A stretch of DNA of 45,031 nucleotides from Caulobacteraceae bacterium. GTDB taxonomy: Bacteria > Pseudomonadota > Alphaproteobacteria > Caulobacterales > Caulobacteraceae. How positions within the stretch are numbered: the first letter of the stretch is position 1; the number at the start of each line of letters is the position of its first letter. Of this stretch, positions 27,307-35,644 are shown in pieces. Where the stretch lies: assembly GCA_947378235.1 (NCBI GenBank), contig CANCJE010000007.1, positions 1 to 45,031 of the forward strand, given 5' to 3'. The notes beneath the pieces were generated by a model. That model did no database searches, was not told the origin of the DNA, and was given only the letters and a program-made list of their open reading frames with translations. A program made the position numbers and the translations under genes.

Positions 27307-29412
27307 CTATTTGGCTTTCGCCGCTTCGGCCTTGGCCTTAGCGGATTCGCTCAGGACATAGGCCCGGATCGATTCGGCTTGGTCGTTGGTCAGATATTCC
27401 TTGAAGCTGATCATGCCCATCGGCTGTCGAGCGCCATCAATGACGACGGACTTCCAGTTTTCGGCAGACAGCAACATCGGCGTCGTCTTCAGGTCTGGCA
27501 GATAGGTGCCAGAGACGCTTGCGCCGTGGCAGACCGCGCAGTTGGCGTGATAGAGCGCGAAGCCTTCGGTGACAGAGCCCTTAGAGGTCACGCCAGTCAG
27601 GTCAATCTGCATCTTCTCGGGTAGAGGCTGCTCCGGAACCTTGGCGGTGCCGCCCAGCTTAAAGACGATCAGACGACCGGGAAGGCGCGGACGATCGGGC
27701 AGGGCGAAGTTCGCAGCAAGAGGGGCTGCGCCGCCATAGCCGACCATCAGGGCGATATATTGTTCACCATCGATCGAATAGGTCGAAGGGGCGGCAATGA
27801 TACCGTTGTTGGTCTTATAGCTCCAAACCTTGGTGCCATCCTTGGCGTTGTAGGCGACAAATTCGCCTTCAGCCGAGCCTTGGAACACCAGATCACCGGC
27901 TGTTGCCAGAACGCCAGCGTTCCAGAAATAGGGGTGTTCAACGGTCCAGCGCGGTTTTTGCGCGACGGGATCCCACGCGATCAGATGACCCTTCATCATC
28001 GCCTTCACAGCCTTGCGCGCCGCATCCCCATCAGGAAGGGCGGTGGCAAGGGTATCAATACCGACGTTCCACTTGCCCTGATGATGGGTGTAGGCCTCTT
28101 CGTTCTTATAGCCGAAGGGTACGGACATGGCCGGGATATAGACTAGGTTTTCCTTGGGGCTGTAGGCCATAGGATGCCAGTTGTGACCGCCATAGGGGGC
28201 GGGCATGGCGAGCGCCGGGTTCTTTTCGTACCGTGCGCCGGGGGTTTCGATCGGACGACCCGTCTTCATGTCGACGCCGGTCGCCCAGGTAATGGGGATA
28301 TAGTTCTTGGCCGAGATCAGTTCGCCGGTTGCCCGGTCTAGCACATAGAAGAAACCGTTCTTTGGAGCCTGCATCACGACCTTGCGGGTCTTACCGCCAA
28401 TGTCCATGTCGGCCAAGATGATGTGCTGAACCGCCGTATAGTCCCAGCTTTCGCCCGGCGTCGTCTGATAGTGCCAGACATATTCACCCGTATCGGGCTT
28501 GAGCGCGACAATCGAGGACAGGAAGAGGTTATCCCCCTTGCCGTCCGAACGCTTCAGACGGTTCCAGGGCGAGCCATTGCCGGTGCCGACATAGAGAATG
28601 TCGAGTTCAGGGTCATAGGCCATCGCATCCCAAGGGGTGCCGCCGCCGCCGGTCTTCTTCCAACCGTCACCGAACCAGGTGCCATTGGCCTTTTCCGCTA
28701 GAACCTTGTCCGAAGCGGCACCATCGGGCTTACCCTCTGGATTGGGCGTCATGTAGAAGCGCCAGTCGAGCTTGCCGGTGGCGGCGTCATAGGCTGACAG
28801 ATAACCGCGCACGCCATATTCCGCGCCGCCATTGCCGATCATGACCTTGCCCTTGATGACCCGTGGGGCACCGGTGATGGTGTAGGGCTTGGATTGATCG
28901 ACGGTCACGACGGACCATTTGACCTTGCCGGTCTCCGCATCCAGAGCGATCAGGCGGCCATCAAGGGCCCCGACATAGACCATGCCGTTCCAAACCGCGA
29001 CGCCGCGATTGACCGTGTCACAGCAGGCGCTGAATCCGCGCTTGCCGTCGACCTTGGGGTCATAGGACCACTTGGGTGCGCCGGTCTTGGCGTCGAACGC
29101 ATAGACCTTGGACCAGTTGGTGGTGGTGTAGAGGGTGCCGTCGACGATCAGAGGCGTGGCCTCTTGACCGCGGTCGGTATCGAATTCGTGCGACCAGGCC
29201 ACGCCCAGCTTACTGACCGTATCGGTATTGACCTGGGTCAGGGGGCTGTAGCGCTGCTCTGAATAGGTCCGTCCATAGGACATCCAGTTGCTGCCATCGG
29301 AATCGGCCGAGGTCAGGCGGACCGCATCAACCTTGCCCGCCTTGGGGCCAGGGTGGCACGCCACCAACAGAAGGGACGCTGTCAGCGCCCCAAGGATTGA
29401 AAATTTTCCCAT
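27307..29412 (-). CDS. PQQ-dependent quinohemoprotein alcohol dehydrogenase (lipoprotein)
   Basis: An eight-bladed propeller dehydrogenase with a C-terminal cytochrome c domain, oxidising alcohols in the periplasm with pyrroloquinoline quinone and calcium. In 701 residues: lipobox LLLVAC (C19), vicinal disulfide C130-C131 in SACCDTVNRG, calcium ligands E198 (NGGAEYGVRG) and N279 (GTGNGSPWN), catalytic base D324 in PGESWDYTA, and heme motif CAVCH (625-629) with Met ligands near 665-667. So it is a type II quinohemoprotein that is probably anchored to a membrane as a lipoprotein, which is unusual. The start has AGGAG upstream. No pqq synthesis genes are in the window. It is divergent from a TonB receptor. 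Confidence 0.9.
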   Translation of the reverse strand: MGKFSILGALTASLLLVACHPGPKAGKVDAVRLTSADSDGSNWMSYGRTYSEQRYSPLTQVNTDTVSKLGVAWSHEFDTDRGQEATPLIVDGTLYTTTNWSKVYAFDAKTGAPKWSYDPKVDGKRGFSACCDTVNRGVAVWNGMVYVGALDGRLIALDAETGKVKWSVVTVDQSKPYTITGAPRVIKGKVMIGNGGAEYGVRGYLSAYDAATGKLDWRFYMTPNPEGKPDGAASDKVLAEKANGTWFGDGWKKTGGGGTPWDAMAYDPELDILYVGTGNGSPWNRLKRSDGKGDNLFLSSIVALKPDTGEYVWHYQTTPGESWDYTAVQHIILADMDIGGKTRKVVMQAPKNGFFYVLDRATGELISAKNYIPITWATGVDMKTGRPIETPGARYEKNPALAMPAPYGGHNWHPMAYSPKENLVYIPAMSVPFGYKNEEAYTHHQGKWNVGIDTLATALPDGDAARKAVKAMMKGHLIAWDPVAQKPRWTVEHPYFWNAGVLATAGDLVFQGSAEGEFVAYNAKDGTKVWSYKTNNGIIAAPSTYSIDGEQYIALMVGYGGAAPLAANFALPDRPRLPGRLIVFKLGGTAKVPEQPLPEKMQIDLTGVTSKGSVTEGFALYHANCAVCHGASVSGTYLPDLKTTPMLLSAENWKSVVIDGARQPMGMISFKEYLTNDQAESIRAYVLSESAKAKAEAAKAK

Positions 29413-29591
29413 CGTCTCCTGCCCATATTTCGTCCCACTTGTCGTAGCACGATTGATTTGTATCTAGGTTGACACCGATCATGTTGCATCAACGCGCCAA
29501 TGGCAACGGTTCAAGGGCCAATAAAGGGTTGCTTCGCGCCCATTAAGCGCCTTCGGTCAGGTTTGGTTTTGAAAATAGGACGACGTCTCGA

Positions 29592-31613
29592 ATGGTTATG
29601 GATATGCCCAACGCCCAACCGCCCGCGCAGGTCGAAGCCGCGCCGGTTGAAACCATCGTCGTTCGGGCGGCCCGTCTGTCGCCATCCCCCACCGATCCAG
29701 TCTTTTCTATCGTGCGTTTAAGGACTGAGGACCTGCAAGCCTCGCCGCGTCTGGACGAGGCCCTCAAGGCCGTTCCCGGTGCCTCTCTCTTTCGACGCAC
29801 CTCCAGCCTTTCGGCCAATCCGACCTCTCAAGGGGTGTCCTTGAGGGCCATTGCCCCATCGGGTGCAGGCCGTGCCCTCGTAACCCTCGACGGCGTGCCG
29901 CAGAATGATCCCTTCGGCGGTTGGGTCATCTGGACCGCATTGCCACCAGAAGGTCTGTCAGGGGCTTCGGTCGTTCGCGGTGCCGGTGCTGGGGCCTATG
30001 GCGCAGGGGCCTTGACCGGTGTGGTCAGCCTTGATGAGGCCGGACCGGATAGCGGCTACGTCTTGGACCTTTCGGCGGGTGAATTGGGCGCGCAAAGGCT
30101 GGCCCTGTCTGCGGCCACGGGTCCGCTCTTGATCGTGGGCAGCAAAGAGCATTCGGACGGCTATGTGCCTGTGCGGGGCTTAAAAGCAGGCGCGGCAGAT
30201 ATTCGGGCAGGTCTCGACAGTTGGACCGCTTCAGCCCGCTTGCAAGGCGAAATTGGCAATGCCGTCGGGGCTCTTCGGATTGGGGCCTATGAAGAAGAAC
30301 GGGGCGCAGGCCTTCGCGGGGCCAATAGCCGGGTTGAGGGCCAGCAGGCCAGCCTAACCCTCGTGCGTGATGCGAGGCCCAATGCCGCTGGGTGGCGGAT
30401 GCAGGCTTGGGTGCGTCAGTCCGATCTGGCTAACAGTTCCGCAGCCGTGGCGGCAGGGCGGGCGACCACCACCCCAGCCAATGAGCAATATGAGACCCCT
30501 TCGACGGGCTACGGCGCCAATGCTGCGTGGCGCTGGGTTCGGCCCGGTTGGAGCGCTGAGATCGGCGCCGACGCGCGCCTAACCGAAGGCGAGGTGCACG
30601 AAAAGTTCCGGTATCTGAACGGCGTCTTTACCCGTGACCGACGCGCCGGTGGTCAGACCCAGGTGATCGGTGCCTATGCTGAAGCCTCGCGCCAGATGGG
30701 ACCTTGGTTGCTAGCCGGCGGCGCGCGGGTCGATCACTGGTCGGCCAGTGATGGCTTCCGCCGCGAGCGCGACATTCAGACCGGTGCCGTGACCTTAGAC
30801 CAGACCTCTGCCAAGAAGGATGGCCTCCAGCCCACGGCCCGACTTGGCCTTCGCCGCAGTCTGGGGGAGAACCAGTGGATCAGAAGTGCGGTCTATTCCG
30901 GTTTTCGGACTCCCACTCTCAATGAGCTTCACCGGCCCTTCCGCGTTGGCAATGACGTGACCGAGGCCAATCCTGGTCTCAAGCCGGAGCGTTTGGGTGG
31001 GCTGGATCTGGCCATCGGCGGCGATCAGGCTTGGACCTGGAGCCTTGGCGGCTTCGTCAACCGGATCAGTGACCCGATCACCAATGTCACGGTCGGCTTA
31101 GGGCCAAAGACCTTTCCAACCGCCGGGTTCATTCCGGCTGGCGGCGTTCTGCGCCAACGCCAAAATGCCGGACAGATTGATGCCTATGGTATCGAAGCCG
31201 AAGCCTCGACCGATTTGACCCAGACGCTCAAACTTCGCGCGGCGATTTCTGCGACCCATGCGCGGGTCGATGGCGGCACCACTGCAGCGCAGCTCAATGG
31301 CAAACGCCCGTCCCAGACCCCGGAGGTGACCACGGTGGCCTCACTGACCTGGACAGCTCTGCCGCGCCTCACCGTCAATGGCGACGTGCGCCTTGAAGGC
31401 TCGCGCTTTGAAGATGACCTCAATGCGCGCAAGCTCGGCCCCGCCACCTCGGCGGACCTTCGCGTGCGATGGCAGGTGGTCAAGGGCACCGACCTCTATA
31501 TTGCAGCAGACAACATCACTGACGCCAAGATCTCTATCGGCCAGACCGCCGATGGGGTCGACAGCTATGGCGCGCCGCGTCAGATCCGGGTCGGGCTGAC
31601 CCTTCGTCGTTAG
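29592..31613 (+). CDS. TonB-dependent receptor without visible signal peptide
   Basis: A 673-residue outer-membrane receptor with plug domain (DGVPQNDPFGGWVIW, VVRGAGAGAYGAGALTG) and a beta-barrel ending in ...RQIRVGLTLRR. A TonB-box-like ETIVV is at 20-24, and the mature-like sequence begins near PPAQVEAAPV, but the first residues MVMDMPNAQ are not a signal peptide. The frame upstream hits TAA at 29544, and no other frame in the preceding 100 bases encodes a hydrophobic leader. Thus the gene is either 5'-truncated or its start is a decayed end of a signal peptide. Ligand unknown; divergent PQQ dehydrogenase suggests PQQ or a substrate. The stop overlaps that of the convergent gene by four bases. 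Confidence 0.85.
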   Translation: MVMDMPNAQPPAQVEAAPVETIVVRAARLSPSPTDPVFSIVRLRTEDLQASPRLDEALKAVPGASLFRRTSSLSANPTSQGVSLRAIAPSGAGRALVTLDGVPQNDPFGGWVIWTALPPEGLSGASVVRGAGAGAYGAGALTGVVSLDEAGPDSGYVLDLSAGELGAQRLALSAATGPLLIVGSKEHSDGYVPVRGLKAGAADIRAGLDSWTASARLQGEIGNAVGALRIGAYEEERGAGLRGANSRVEGQQASLTLVRDARPNAAGWRMQAWVRQSDLANSSAAVAAGRATTTPANEQYETPSTGYGANAAWRWVRPGWSAEIGADARLTEGEVHEKFRYLNGVFTRDRRAGGQTQVIGAYAEASRQMGPWLLAGGARVDHWSASDGFRRERDIQTGAVTLDQTSAKKDGLQPTARLGLRRSLGENQWIRSAVYSGFRTPTLNELHRPFRVGNDVTEANPGLKPERLGGLDLAIGGDQAWTWSLGGFVNRISDPITNVTVGLGPKTFPTAGFIPAGGVLRQRQNAGQIDAYGIEAEASTDLTQTLKLRAAISATHARVDGGTTAAQLNGKRPSQTPEVTTVASLTWTALPRLTVNGDVRLEGSRFEDDLNARKLGPATSADLRVRWQVVKGTDLYIAADNITDAKISIGQTADGVDSYGAPRQIRVGLTLRR

Positions 31614-32683
31614 GGGTTGGCCGTCTTCCAATAGATCAGCCGCACCATCATCTCCCCGACATCATGGATCGGGGAGGTGGCGACTGACAGGACCTGACCA
31701 TCATGCGGCGCGACGGCGGTCGCGATGACTGTGCCAAAGGGGTCGCAGACCGTGGCCAGCAGATCGCCGGTCTTGACCTTCTGGCCGATGGTGACCTTGA
31801 CCCGCACATAGCCGCCGCGCTGGGCGGTGACGTCGGTGGTGTCATTGCCGACATAGGGCTCCGGGCCTGTCAGACTGACCGTGCCGCTGATCATGCCGCT
31901 ATCGATCATCAGATTACGAATGCCGGCGAGGGCGCGGCGGGTCATGGCTGGATCAAACACCTCGGGTGCCCCAAGTTCGGCCGTGACGGCTTGGATGCCG
32001 ATGGGATTGAACTCATTTTCGATGGTGCCCCGCACGCCCGGATCGAGGGCAATGACGTCAGGACGCAACAGGTCGGCCATATGCTTGGCTGCAGGGGTCT
32101 CGGCAAAGACATAGAAGGGATAGAGCGTGCCGCGCGACTGGGTGTGTAGATCGACCGCCATGTCGGCATTGCCGAGGAACAGCTTGGTCCAGAGCCGACC
32201 GGCATAGACATTGATGATCTCGTCTGAGTTCACATCACCGGGCATCTTGCGGTTGAGATTGGTCCCGGTCGCCCCTTCACTGGGCTTGAACTCCCGCGCC
32301 GCCTGTAGAAGCCCGGGTTGATTGAGCCCGGGAACGCCGATCACCATACCCTTAAGGCCTTTGGGATCGAGGTCCTTGAATAGGTCTTGGATCACCGCGA
32401 TGCCGGTCAGCTCATCGCCATGGACGGCGGCAGTGAGCAACAGGCGTTTGCCCGGTGCCGCGCCCTTGGCCACCAGAACTGGAACATACCAACCTTGCCC
32501 TGTGGCCTGATCGGTCACGCGGAAAAAGAAGTGTGACAGGCTGGCGCTGGGCAGGTCAGCGACATCGAGCTGCTCGATCACCGGTACGCCATCGATCCGA
32601 TCCCCGGTCCTGATCGTGGCGGCATAGGCGCCGCTGCTCAGGGTCCAAAGACAGAGCGCAGCGATCAAGGGCTTGAGAGTCAT
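31610..32683 (-). CDS. Exported AstE/AspA-family (M14-like) zinc hydrolase
   Basis: A 357-residue zinc hydrolase of the succinylglutamate desuccinylase/aspartoacylase family. ATG 32683 (GAGG upstream) gives a clear Sec signal peptide MTLKPLIAALCLWTLSSGAYA, cleaved about residue 21, so the enzyme acts in the periplasm, unlike most relatives. Zinc ligands H88 and E91 (HGDE) and H180 (DLHTQ), substrate-binding N144-R145 (NLNRKM) and the likely catalytic E236 (TAELGAPE) are all present. The C-terminal part (GGYVRVKVTIGQKVKTGDLL) resembles a lipoyl-like barrel-sandwich domain of this family. Substrate: an N-acylated amino acid or amide, not known. It is convergent with the TonB receptor. Confidence 0.82.
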   Translation of the reverse strand: MTLKPLIAALCLWTLSSGAYAATIRTGDRIDGVPVIEQLDVADLPSASLSHFFFRVTDQATGQGWYVPVLVAKGAAPGKRLLLTAAVHGDELTGIAVIQDLFKDLDPKGLKGMVIGVPGLNQPGLLQAAREFKPSEGATGTNLNRKMPGDVNSDEIINVYAGRLWTKLFLGNADMAVDLHTQSRGTLYPFYVFAETPAAKHMADLLRPDVIALDPGVRGTIENEFNPIGIQAVTAELGAPEVFDPAMTRRALAGIRNLMIDSGMISGTVSLTGPEPYVGNDTTDVTAQRGGYVRVKVTIGQKVKTGDLLATVCDPFGTVIATAVAPHDGQVLSVATSPIHDVGEMMVRLIYWKTANP

Positions 32684-32789
32684 AGGAGTGCTCCTCGGGC
32701 GACGGGGGATCGATAGGAAACCATTAACCCTTTGGGTCGTCATATCCGCGGGTTCACCGTCGTTAAAGCACGGTAAAGGGGGAACCGCC

Positions 32790-33185
32790 ATGAACACCGA
32801 ACTGACCATGCTGACCTGGACTCTCGTCCTGGCCTTCGTTCAAATTCTCGCCTTCGACATTGCGCGTACCGGCCAATATGGCTTGAAGTGGAACACCGGT
32901 CCGCGTGACGAAGAAATGCCGCCGCTCAGCGCCATGGCCGAGCGCCTGCGCCGGGCCCAAAACAACCTGTTTGAAACCCTACCGCTGTTCATTGCTGCCG
33001 TCCTGATCGCTCATGTCGCCGGTAAGGAAACGAGCACAACGGCCTTGGGCGCACAGATCTATTTCTGGGGCCGCGTTGCCTATGTGCCGCTCTATGCCTT
33101 TGGCGTGCGTCAGGTGCGTTCGCTGGTTTGGCTCGCCAGCACGGCCGGTCTCTTGATGATCTTCTGGGCCCTGTTGGCCGGTTGA
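32790..33185 (+). CDS. MAPEG-family membrane protein
   Basis: A 131-residue, four-helix membrane protein with the MAPEG core pattern ERLRRAQNNLFETLPLF (glutathione- and trimer-related motif), an N-terminal helix (TWTLVLAFVQILAF) and a LVWLASTAGLLMIFWALL C-terminal helix. Eukaryotic relatives are microsomal glutathione transferases and prostaglandin synthases; bacterial members are small and poorly characterised, probably detoxifying. ATG 32790 is preceded by AAAGGGGGA; the longer frame from 32673 overlaps the upstream region of the M14-like gene and is rejected. Confidence 0.85.
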   Translation: MNTELTMLTWTLVLAFVQILAFDIARTGQYGLKWNTGPRDEEMPPLSAMAERLRRAQNNLFETLPLFIAAVLIAHVAGKETSTTALGAQIYFWGRVAYVPLYAFGVRQVRSLVWLASTAGLLMIFWALLAG

Positions 33186-33196
33186 TCTGACCGATT

Positions 33197-33221
33197 GGGG
33201 CGGGTCCAAGCGATCCGCCCC
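33197..33221. terminator. Hairpin between convergent MAPEG and malonyl-CoA synthetase genes
   Basis: GGGGCGGGTC (33197-33206) pairs with GATCCGCCCC (33212-33221) through a 5-base loop CAAGC, ten base pairs with one G-U wobble. It sits 12 bases after one stop and 8 before the other, so it can end transcription from either side. U-tracts are short, so it is a moderate call. Confidence 0.6.
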
Positions 33222-33229
33222 CTTAGGCC

Positions 33230-34720
33230 CTAGCCCTTCAAACAGTCGCGATAGAGATCGCGCAGCACATTTTTCTGAACCTTACCCATCGCATTGCGGG
33301 GCAGGTCCTCGACCAAGATGATCTTGCGAGGATGTTTGAAGCGGGCCAGTTGCTCCCGCACGCGGGCTTCAAGGTCAGCCAGTGACGGTGCCACAGTCTT
33401 TTCCGCCACGACCAGAGCGACAACGGACTCGCCAAAATCAGGGTCGGGAACGCCAATGACGGCGGTCTCGGCGACACCGGCCACCGCGTCGAGCACGCTC
33501 TCAATTTCCTTAGGATAGATATTATAGCCGCCTGAGATGATCAGGTCCTTGGCGCGGCCAACGATGGTCACGCGGCCATCGGGGCTCTGGACCGCCACAT
33601 CGCCGGTGATGAACCAGCCGCCATCACGAAACTCCTGCGCTGTCTTTTCGGGCATGCGCCAATAGCCGCCAAAGACGTTGGGGCCCTTGATCTCGATGAC
33701 GCCGGGGGTGTCATGGGGAAGTGGCTGTCCCTGTTCGTCGGCGATGCGCAGATCGACCCCGGGCAGGGGATAGCCGACCGTCCCGGCTATGCGTTCGCCG
33801 TCCAAGGGGTTGGAGGTGATGATCCCCGCCTCGGTCATGCCATAGCGCTCCAGCACGATCTGGCCGGTACGGGCCTCAAACTGGCGATGGGTTTCGGCCA
33901 ACATGGGGGCTGAGCCTGAGATGAATAGCCTGACCGACCCACAGTCTTGTGCGCCAAAGTCCGGCAAGGCCAGAAGGCGGGTATAGAAGGTCGGAACCCC
34001 CATCAGGACCGTGGCCTTGGGCAGCAGGACCTTGATCTGGGCCGCATCAAAGCTGGGCACAAAGATCGTGGTCGCGGCGCCCAAAAAGGCCGTGTGTAGG
34101 GCGATGAACAGGCCGTGGACATGGAAGACCGGCAAGGCATGCAGCAGCACATCATCGGGCGTAAAGCCCCAGAGCCGGTTCAGCTCCTGGGCATTGGAGG
34201 TCAGGTTGCCGTGGCTGAGCATCGCCCCCTTGGACCGTCCGGTGGTGCCCGACGTATAGAGGATGGCGGCAATGTCGCTTGCGGTGCGCGGTGCGATCAC
34301 GGGATCGGGCTCGGCCGCGAGCGCCTCGGCCCAGAGCGGGCTGTCGGGCGTGGTGCCCAAGATGAGGACATGGTCGGCGGCGGCGTCCCGTAGGCCTCGG
34401 GTCACAAATAGGCGCGGTTCGCTATCGCCTAGGAAATAGTCGACCTCGGCGGCAGTATAGGTGGTATTGAGCGGCACAAAGATCGCCCCGACGCGCAGGC
34501 AGCCCAGATAGAGCGCCATGGCCCCGACCGACTTATCGACCTGAACGACAATCCGGTCCCCGGCTTCGACGCCATAGGTCCGCAGAACCGCCGCGAACCG
34601 GGCAGAAAGATCATCAAGCTGGCCGTAGGTCGGGCCCTGTCCCACGACATCGATCAGGCTCGGCTTGGCGCTCGCCGCCAAAAAGCGATCTTGCAAAAGG
34701 CTGTAGAGATTATCGGTCAC
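33230..34720 (-). CDS. matB: Malonyl-CoA synthetase (MatB-type adenylate-forming ligase)
   Basis: Class I adenylate-forming enzyme making malonyl-CoA from malonate, ATP and CoA. In 496 residues: P-loop-like YTSGTTGRSKG (155-165), LPVFHVHGLF, MGVPTFYTRLL, ERYGMTEAG, the MatB-typical NPLDGERIAGTVGYPLPGV, and the catalytic lysine K480 in NAMGKVQKN. The start is GTG 34720 near the preceding gene. It is the last gene of a five-gene same-strand run with arsR-acr3-arsC and an unknown gene (24 bases from the latter). Methylmalonate or longer diacids are possible substrates. Confidence 0.87.
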   Translation of the reverse strand: MTDNLYSLLQDRFLAASAKPSLIDVVGQGPTYGQLDDLSARFAAVLRTYGVEAGDRIVVQVDKSVGAMALYLGCLRVGAIFVPLNTTYTAAEVDYFLGDSEPRLFVTRGLRDAAADHVLILGTTPDSPLWAEALAAEPDPVIAPRTASDIAAILYTSGTTGRSKGAMLSHGNLTSNAQELNRLWGFTPDDVLLHALPVFHVHGLFIALHTAFLGAATTIFVPSFDAAQIKVLLPKATVLMGVPTFYTRLLALPDFGAQDCGSVRLFISGSAPMLAETHRQFEARTGQIVLERYGMTEAGIITSNPLDGERIAGTVGYPLPGVDLRIADEQGQPLPHDTPGVIEIKGPNVFGGYWRMPEKTAQEFRDGGWFITGDVAVQSPDGRVTIVGRAKDLIISGGYNIYPKEIESVLDAVAGVAETAVIGVPDPDFGESVVALVVAEKTVAPSLADLEARVREQLARFKHPRKIILVEDLPRNAMGKVQKNVLRDLYRDCLKG

Positions 34721-34744
34721 GGCAGGGCCTCAGGGCAGGGTAGA

Positions 34745-35200
34745 TTAAAGGGCGCAGACATCAAGCGGTCTTAGGTCCGGCTCCACCCAACCACGCCGTG
34801 CCTCTAACGAGAAGAGCCGTTCGCGGGAATAGTAGGTCAAGGGAAAGTCACGCTGACCAATGGCAGATGCCAGAACCCTCGCGCTGGCAGCCTCAATCTC
34901 TAGCCCATCGGCCTGATGGACCAGGTAGCCGCCAATGGCCTTGAGATAGAACTGGGTCAGGGTCTCGTGATAGCCGCCCGTGTCGCTATTGGCCGTGCCG
35001 ACCGCTTCGTTATAGCGTCGAATAATCCGAGGCATCTGCGTGGGCAGGTCCAGATCCGGCCGCGCCTTGATCAGATAGAGGGTCGCCAGACAGTGAGCCT
35101 CATGGGTCCAGCACGCCTTGGGCAAGGACCCGCTCAGGAGACCTTCGCCGATCTCCTCAATTTGGCGACCGGACGGCGTAGAATTGGATGGAACAGGCAC
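34745..35200 (-). CDS. Unknown protein with a WTHEAH motif
   Basis: A 151-residue soluble, mostly helical protein with no signal peptide or metal motif of known type. Distinctive runs are KACWTHEAHCLATLYL, RRYNEAVGTANSDTGGYHET and FYLKAIGGYL. I remember conserved proteins with WTHxAHL plus NEAVGTxNTxxxGYHET patterns in several phyla, but I know no function; the repeated His/Glu residues could bind metal. The start is GTG 35200 with AGGA ten bases upstream. It lies between arsC (33 bases) and matB (24 bases) on the same strand and is probably cotranscribed. Confidence 0.75.
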   Translation of the reverse strand: MPVPSNSTPSGRQIEEIGEGLLSGSLPKACWTHEAHCLATLYLIKARPDLDLPTQMPRIIRRYNEAVGTANSDTGGYHETLTQFYLKAIGGYLVHQADGLEIEAASARVLASAIGQRDFPLTYYSRERLFSLEARRGWVEPDLRPLDVCAL

Positions 35201-35233
35201 GGTTGCGATGATCCTGAAAGTACGCGGGTCCGG

Positions 35234-35641
35234 CTAAACCTTCTGGCCGTCTTCCTTGGTAAAGCCTTCCGGCTGGCTTTCGAGCAGGTCTAGCGCCTTT
35301 TCTGAGGGGCGGCACAGGGCCGTGCCCTTGGGGGTGACCATGATCGGGCGGTTGACGAGGATCGGGTGGGCGACCATCGCCTCGAGGATCGCGTCATCGG
35401 TCGCCGTTGGCTCAAGCAGGCCAAGCTCAGCGGCAGGCGTGCCGCGATCACGCAGAAACTCGCGCAGGGGCACCCCCGCGTCGGTGGCCAGTTGTTTGAG
35501 CTGGTCTTTGGTCCATCCGGCCTTGAGATATTCAAACACCTGCGGCTCGTAGCCCGCCGCCTTGGCCATCGCCACGACATTGCGCGAGGTGCCGCAGGCC
35601 GGGTTGTGGAAGATGGTGATGGGGAAATCAGAGGCGCTCAT
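35234..35641 (-). CDS. arsC: Arsenate reductase (glutaredoxin-coupled ArsC)
   Basis: Reduces arsenate to arsenite with glutathione and glutaredoxin. The 135-residue protein has catalytic C16 in HNPACGTSRN and the arginine triad regions HPILVNRPI and CRPSEK typical of the ArsC/Spx thioredoxin-fold family; the length matches ArsC from proteobacteria, not thioredoxin-coupled low-molecular-weight phosphatase types. It follows acr3 by three bases in the same operon. Confidence 0.93.
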   Translation of the reverse strand: MSASDFPITIFHNPACGTSRNVVAMAKAAGYEPQVFEYLKAGWTKDQLKQLATDAGVPLREFLRDRGTPAAELGLLEPTATDDAILEAMVAHPILVNRPIMVTPKGTALCRPSEKALDLLESQPEGFTKEDGQKV

Positions 35642-35644
35642 GGT

